A stretch of 9,611 bases of DNA from an uncultured Tessaracoccus sp. (GTDB taxonomy: Bacteria > Actinomycetota > Actinomycetes > Propionibacteriales > Propionibacteriaceae): NCBI RefSeq assembly GCF_947255005.1, contig NZ_CAMYFI010000077.1, forward strand, positions 1 to 9,611, written 5' to 3'. The notes below the pieces were generated by a model. That model did not search any database. It saw only the letters and a list, made by a program, of their open reading frames with translations, and had not been told where the DNA came from. The position numbers were made by a program, and so were the translations under genes. Shown here piece after piece: positions 6,539 to 9,611 of the stretch (positions are counted from its first letter, which is position 1; each line of letters starts with the position of its first letter).

Positions 6539-7501
6539 GTGAATACCATTCAGCGTGAAGGCGCCAAGATCTCCATCATCGGCGCGGGGGCCGTCGGTTC
6601 GTCGCTCGCGTATGCGGCCCTGATGCAGGGCACCGCGCGTCACATCGTGCTCCAGGACATCAACGAAGCGAAGGTCCGCGCCGAGGCACTCGACCTCGCG
6701 CACGGCTCGCAGTTCTTCCCCGAAGCCGTGATTCAGGGCTCGCCAGACCCGGCGGCCACGGAAGGCTCGGACATCGTCGTAGTCACCGCCGGCGCGAAAC
6801 AGAAGCCGGGCCAGACCCGCCTAGACCTCGCAGCGACGACGGTACGGCTCATGCAGCAGGTGATTCCGCCGCTCATCGAGCGCTCCCCCGACGCGATCTT
6901 CCTCATGGTCACCAACCCCGTGGATGTCACCACACACGCGGCCCTCAAGATCAGCGGGCTCCCTCCCGAGCGCGTCTTCGGCTCCGGCACCGTCCTCGAC
7001 ACGGCGCGGCTTCGTCAGCTCCTCGCGCAGGAGACCAACATCGCAGTCAACAACATCCACGCCTACGTCTGCGGCGAGCACGGAGATTCAGAAATCCCGT
7101 TGTGGAGCATGGCCACCATCGGCGGCGTCCCGATCGCCGAATGGGAGCAGGGCGTGAGCCATCTCGACGCAGAGAAGCGCGCGGAGATCGCCCACCGCGT
7201 CGTGCGCGCAGCCTATGAAGTGATCGAAGGCAAGGGCGCCACCAACTACGCCATCGGCTTGGCCGCCACCCGCATCTTGTCAGCGATTCTGCGCGACGAG
7301 CACTCCGTCCTGCCCGTCTCCCGGGAGCTCGACGACTGGCATGGCATCAGCGGCATCTGCATGTCGGTGCCGACGGTGGTCTCCCGCTCCGGCGCCGGTC
7401 GGCAGCTCGAGCTCCCCGTCTCCGACGACGAACTCGCCGCTCTGCGCTCCAGCGCGGAAGCAATCCGCACCGTGCAGGAACGTCTGGAGCACGAGCTCTG
7501 A
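6539..7501 (+). CDS. ldh: L-lactate dehydrogenase
   Basis: The 320-residue enzyme reduces pyruvate to L-lactate with NADH in the cytoplasm. It has the Rossmann motif GAGAVG (15-20), the NAD-selecting acidic Asp40, and the active-site loop AGAKQKPGQTR (84-94). Gln88 occupies the position that is Arg in malate dehydrogenases, which supports lactate rather than malate dehydrogenase. The catalytic dyad and substrate Arg are visible as Asp154, His181 (CGEHGDSEIP) and Arg157 in LDTARLR. The start is uncertain: GTG at 6539 gives an N-terminus of usual length, but the GGGAG ends one base before it, too close to be a normal ribosome-binding site; a GTG at 6521 would add 6 residues. A leaderless start at 6539 is plausible. 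The gene converges on the VWA-protein gene. Confidence 0.95.
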   Translation: MNTIQREGAKISIIGAGAVGSSLAYAALMQGTARHIVLQDINEAKVRAEALDLAHGSQFFPEAVIQGSPDPAATEGSDIVVVTAGAKQKPGQTRLDLAATTVRLMQQVIPPLIERSPDAIFLMVTNPVDVTTHAALKISGLPPERVFGSGTVLDTARLRQLLAQETNIAVNNIHAYVCGEHGDSEIPLWSMATIGGVPIAEWEQGVSHLDAEKRAEIAHRVVRAAYEVIEGKGATNYAIGLAATRILSAILRDEHSVLPVSRELDDWHGISGICMSVPTVVSRSGAGRQLELPVSDDELAALRSSAEAIRTVQERLEHEL

Positions 7502-7518
7502 TCTGAACACGAACAGCA

Positions 7519-7558
7519 ACACGGCCCCGGAAGAGCGAGATGCTCTCCGGGGCCGTGT
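7519..7558. terminator. Bidirectional hairpin between convergent ldh and VWA genes
   Basis: Arms ACACGGCCCCGG (7519-7530) and CCGGGGCCGTGT (7547-7558) pair perfectly over 12 bp; the stem continues for 5 more pairs (7532-7536 with 7542-7546) past a bulged A, leaving a 5-base loop GAGAT. It sits 17 bases after the ldh stop and 13 bases beyond the end of the VWA gene, so it can serve both. No long T-run follows on either strand. Confidence 0.75.
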
Positions 7559-7571
7559 GCGTCAGCGCTGG

Positions 7572-8603
7572 TCAGCAGCCGGTGTTGGGCAGACCTGGCT
7601 TCTCCGGCTCGGGTGCCGGGGTGGGCGACGGAGTCTCGGTCGGCTCCGGCGAGGCGGTGTCGCCTGCTTCACCGATGGTGAAGGTCACGACGTTGGTGGC
7701 CGTGGCGCCGCCCTGGGCCGTGGCTTTGGCGGTGACGGTGTACTTACCGGCCGGGAGGTTCTTCAGAACACCCAGCTTCCAGTCCTCGATGATCGCGACG
7801 CCAACCTCGTCGGAGAGATCAGCTTCCTTCACCACCTCACCCTTGTCGTTGGTGACGGTGACCTTGAGGGTCTCGACGGTGGGCTTGGTCTCGCCAGGCA
7901 GCTGTGCAACAAGCTTGGAGGGATCCGCGGCGTAGATGCATTCGTTGGCCTGCAGCGCGTCCTCCTTGCACTGTTCCGAAGCCTCGGTGGTGTGAATCGA
8001 GCGCACATCGATGCCCGCGTCCTTGGCCTTCTTGACCTCAGCGTCGAGATCCGCCTGCCGCCCGTTGCACATGCCGTCGGTCAGGAAGTAGATGCGCTTG
8101 TGGCCCTTCACGCCGTCCAGCAGACGGTTAGCTTCGGCCATGCCGGTCTCGCAGTCAGTGCCCCATGCGGAGACACCAGCCGAGCTGTGATCGTAGGAGA
8201 GCCACTCGTCAACGTCCTGCAGGTTGTTGGAGAGCCCGAACCCCTTGGCTTCATCACTGAAGTAGACGACGCCCATCTGGACCGCGTTGGAATCACCACG
8301 CAGCGACTTGAGCAGCGCCTTGCCGCCGTCTTGTTCCCACTCGAACACCGACTTGTCGTTGACCCGCGTGAGCGTCGACCCCGAGGCGTCGACGACGAAC
8401 ACCACGCTGGCTTTCGCGGTCGAGTCGGCGCCAGCACCCACCTTGCCGGCAACGGGGACATCCGCGCCGACCGGGTAGACGGACTGGTCGGCCGGCTGCT
8501 GGATCTCGACGAACAGATCCGTGTTATCTGCGGAGGCAATCCCCGCCCCGGCCGTCGCCAGGAGTGCAGCAGCAGATAGGGCTGCGAACGCACGCTTGCT
8601 CAT
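7572..8603 (-). CDS. Secreted VWA-domain protein ending in LPNTGC
   Basis: The 343-residue precursor starts MSKRAFAALS and has a typical signal peptide with likely cleavage after Ala-Ser-Ala (23-25). A short beta-rich segment (about 28-64) precedes a von Willebrand factor A domain (about 66-235) with an intact metal site: DASGS (72-76), Thr149 in GTDCETG, and TDG (175-177). A beta-sandwich-like region (about 240-312) and a Pro/Thr/Glu-rich linker (315-337) follow. The protein ends LPNTGC (338-343): a sortase motif without the hydrophobic segment and basic tail. Cysteines are at 151, 179, 212, 222 and 343. The ATG at 8603 has GGGAG 6 bases upstream; a longer frame to 8735 lacks a signal peptide. 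VWA domains bind proteins, so adhesion or surface interaction is likely; the ligand is unknown. Confidence 0.9.
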   Translation of the reverse strand: MSKRAFAALSAAALLATAGAGIASADNTDLFVEIQQPADQSVYPVGADVPVAGKVGAGADSTAKASVVFVVDASGSTLTRVNDKSVFEWEQDGGKALLKSLRGDSNAVQMGVVYFSDEAKGFGLSNNLQDVDEWLSYDHSSAGVSAWGTDCETGMAEANRLLDGVKGHKRIYFLTDGMCNGRQADLDAEVKKAKDAGIDVRSIHTTEASEQCKEDALQANECIYAADPSKLVAQLPGETKPTVETLKVTVTNDKGEVVKEADLSDEVGVAIIEDWKLGVLKNLPAGKYTVTAKATAQGGATATNVVTFTIGEAGDTASPEPTETPSPTPAPEPEKPGLPNTGC

Positions 8604-8660
8604 GTACTTCTCCCATGTGACAGTTCTTCGAGGATGCCTCTGCACCCCTCTCGCGCAGTG

Positions 8661-8666
8661 AGTATA
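8661..8666 (-). promoter_or_regulatory. Candidate -10 box for the VWA-protein gene
   Basis: TATACT on the minus strand matches 5 of 6 positions of the TATAAT consensus and lies 57 bases before the ATG at 8603, leaving a leader of about 50 bases. No matching -35 hexamer is seen at the usual distance, so this is a moderate call. Confidence 0.45.
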
Positions 8667-8718
8667 CATGCCGAGGGATCTTCCTGCGTGGGGTCGATGC
8701 CGCCCACCAGACGTAGTC

Positions 8719-8759
8719 AGCACGGAAATGCCCACCGCTGAGGTACCCGGGCAGGTGCT
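8719..8759 (-). terminator. Possible hairpin terminator after zupT
   Basis: Starting one base after the zupT stop on the minus strand, AGCAC/GTGCT (8755-8759 with 8719-8723) and TGCCC/GGGCA (8749-8753 with 8729-8733) pair as a two-part stem, separated by an asymmetric internal loop (1 base on one side, 5 on the other). It would separate zupT from the downstream VWA gene. There is no T-run and the stem is imperfect. Confidence 0.35.
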
Positions 8760-9551
8760 TCAAAGGAAGAGGGCAAGCGAGACCGCCATCACGGCCATCC
8801 CGGCGATCACGCCGTACATGGCCCAATGGTGTTCTCCGTACTCCTCGGCGGTGGGGAGGAGCTCGTCGATCGAGATGAACACCATGATCCCCGCAATGCC
8901 TGCGAACACGAGCCCGAGCAGCGCGTCGGAGATGTAGGGCTTCAGCAACAGGTACCCGACGACTGCCCCCAGCGGCTCCGCGAACCCCGAGAGCGTGGCC
9001 CACCAGAACCCCTTGAGCCGTGAGCCGGTGGCGTGCCGCAACGGCACAGCGACGGCGAGTCCTTCCGGGATGTTGTGGATGGCGATTGCCAGCGCGACGG
9101 CGATGCCCACTTGCGGTTCCTGGAGGGCGGCGATGAACGTCGCGAAACCCTCAGGGAAATTGTGAATCGCGAGCGCGACCGCGGTGAGCACGCCGGTGTG
9201 CATGAGCGCGCGGGAGCGCGCCTGGTCGGTCACCGTGCTGGGCTCGTGCGGGTTGATCGCGGCGGGCACGAGGCGGTCGATGACGCCGATGAGCGCGATG
9301 CCACTGAAGAACGCCCCGACTGCGGCCCAGTTGCCAGGCGTCGCGCCCCACGCAGCAACGAGATTGTCTCGCCCCTGAGGAAGGATCTCCACGAGCGAGA
9401 CGTAGATCATCACACCTGCGGAGAAACCGAGGCCGAGGGCGAGCAGCCACGTCGATTTCGCTTTGCCAAGGACCCCGATCACGCCGCCGATTGACGTCGA
9501 TAAACCTGCGAGCATCGTGAGCCCCAGCGCGTACCAAAACATTGGGTCCAT
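8760..9551 (-). CDS. zupT: ZIP-family metal transporter, ZupT-like
   Basis: The 263-residue product is an eight-helix ZIP transporter of the cytoplasmic membrane, close to the 257 residues of E. coli ZupT, and should import zinc and probably other divalent metals. The two metal-binding signatures are intact: HNFPEG (130-135) in helix IV and HNIPEG (159-164) in helix V. SLVEILP (52-58) in helix II and SGFAEPLGAVVGY (188-200) in helix VI are also typical. The loop between helices III and IV (about 99-115) is short and has no histidine cluster. The ATG at 9551 is taken as start; a second ATG at 9542 would remove 3 residues. The only upstream ribosome-binding candidate (AGGTG) is very close, and a TAGACT box ends 7 bases before the ATG, so a leaderless start is possible. 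The exact metal preference cannot be read from sequence. Confidence 0.95.
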   Translation of the reverse strand: MDPMFWYALGLTMLAGLSTSIGGVIGVLGKAKSTWLLALGLGFSAGVMIYVSLVEILPQGRDNLVAAWGATPGNWAAVGAFFSGIALIGVIDRLVPAAINPHEPSTVTDQARSRALMHTGVLTAVALAIHNFPEGFATFIAALQEPQVGIAVALAIAIHNIPEGLAVAVPLRHATGSRLKGFWWATLSGFAEPLGAVVGYLLLKPYISDALLGLVFAGIAGIMVFISIDELLPTAEEYGEHHWAMYGVIAGMAVMAVSLALFL

Positions 9552-9558
9552 GCACCTG

Positions 9559-9564
9559 AGTCTA
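9559..9564 (-). promoter_or_regulatory. Candidate -10 box for zupT
   Basis: TAGACT on the minus strand fits TANNNT and lies 7 bases before the ATG at 9551, the spacing expected for a leaderless mRNA. No clear -35 and no recognisable zinc-regulator (Zur) operator is visible in the 60 bases available before the window edge. Confidence 0.35.
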
Positions 9565-9611
9565 TCTGGCAGTTCCGGTGCGTGCCTCGCAGCCTCGTGG
9601 CAGGCTGGGAT

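Noticed and set aside
7341..8579. Plus-strand open frame of 412 codons overlapping the ldh end and the VWA gene
   Set aside because: It runs through the 3' end of ldh, the terminator hairpin and the antisense of the VWA domain; the product has no recognisable motif.
8604..8735. Longer N-terminus for the VWA protein starting at 8735
   Set aside because: It would bury the signal peptide 44 residues inside the protein; the ATG at 8603 has a well-spaced GGGAG.

Overview
The window is high-GC DNA with densely packed genes, short gaps, some GTG starts and actinobacterial gene families: a GTP-type PEP carboxykinase, an actinobacterial-style MoxR/DUF58/DUF4129 cluster, and a secreted protein with an LPxTG motif. 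It most resembles an actinobacterial chromosome, possibly Propionibacteriaceae-like; that family-level guess is weak. No rRNA, tRNA, CRISPR array or transposase gene was seen.

Positions 1-3789, minus strand: five genes read leftward. They are a DUF4129 membrane protein, a two-helix membrane protein, a MoxR AAA+ ATPase, a DUF58 protein, and a membrane protein cut by the left window edge. Each adjacent pair overlaps by exactly 4 bases (ATGA or GTGA), so this is almost certainly one translationally coupled operon. By family analogy it is a MoxR chaperone/assembly system acting at the membrane.

Positions 3840-4530: a hotdog thioesterase on the minus strand strongly resembles fluoroacetyl-CoA thioesterase FlK, with the catalytic Thr42/Glu50/His76 at the same residue numbers. 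It is divergent from the PEP carboxykinase gene. Between them lies the most unusual DNA of the window: a 94-bp AT-richer element with about 31-bp terminal inverted repeats, flanked by a 7-bp direct repeat, which looks like a small non-autonomous (MITE-like) insertion. A 15-bp motif containing a GGCC-N5-GGCC palindrome occurs once in its loop and again closer to pckG.

Positions 4531-7501, plus strand: pckG (oxaloacetate to PEP) is followed, after a probable hairpin terminator, by L-lactate dehydrogenase. Both sit at the PEP/pyruvate node of central carbon metabolism but appear to be separately transcribed.

Positions 7502-9611: ldh converges on a minus-strand gene for a secreted von Willebrand factor A protein, with one strong hairpin between them. 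That protein has a Pro-rich tail ending in LPNTGC and then stops, with no membrane anchor. Upstream of it, also on the minus strand, is a ZupT-like ZIP metal transporter whose start region is just inside the right edge. No gap exceeds 300 bases; the largest is the 277-base thioesterase/pckG intergenic region described above.
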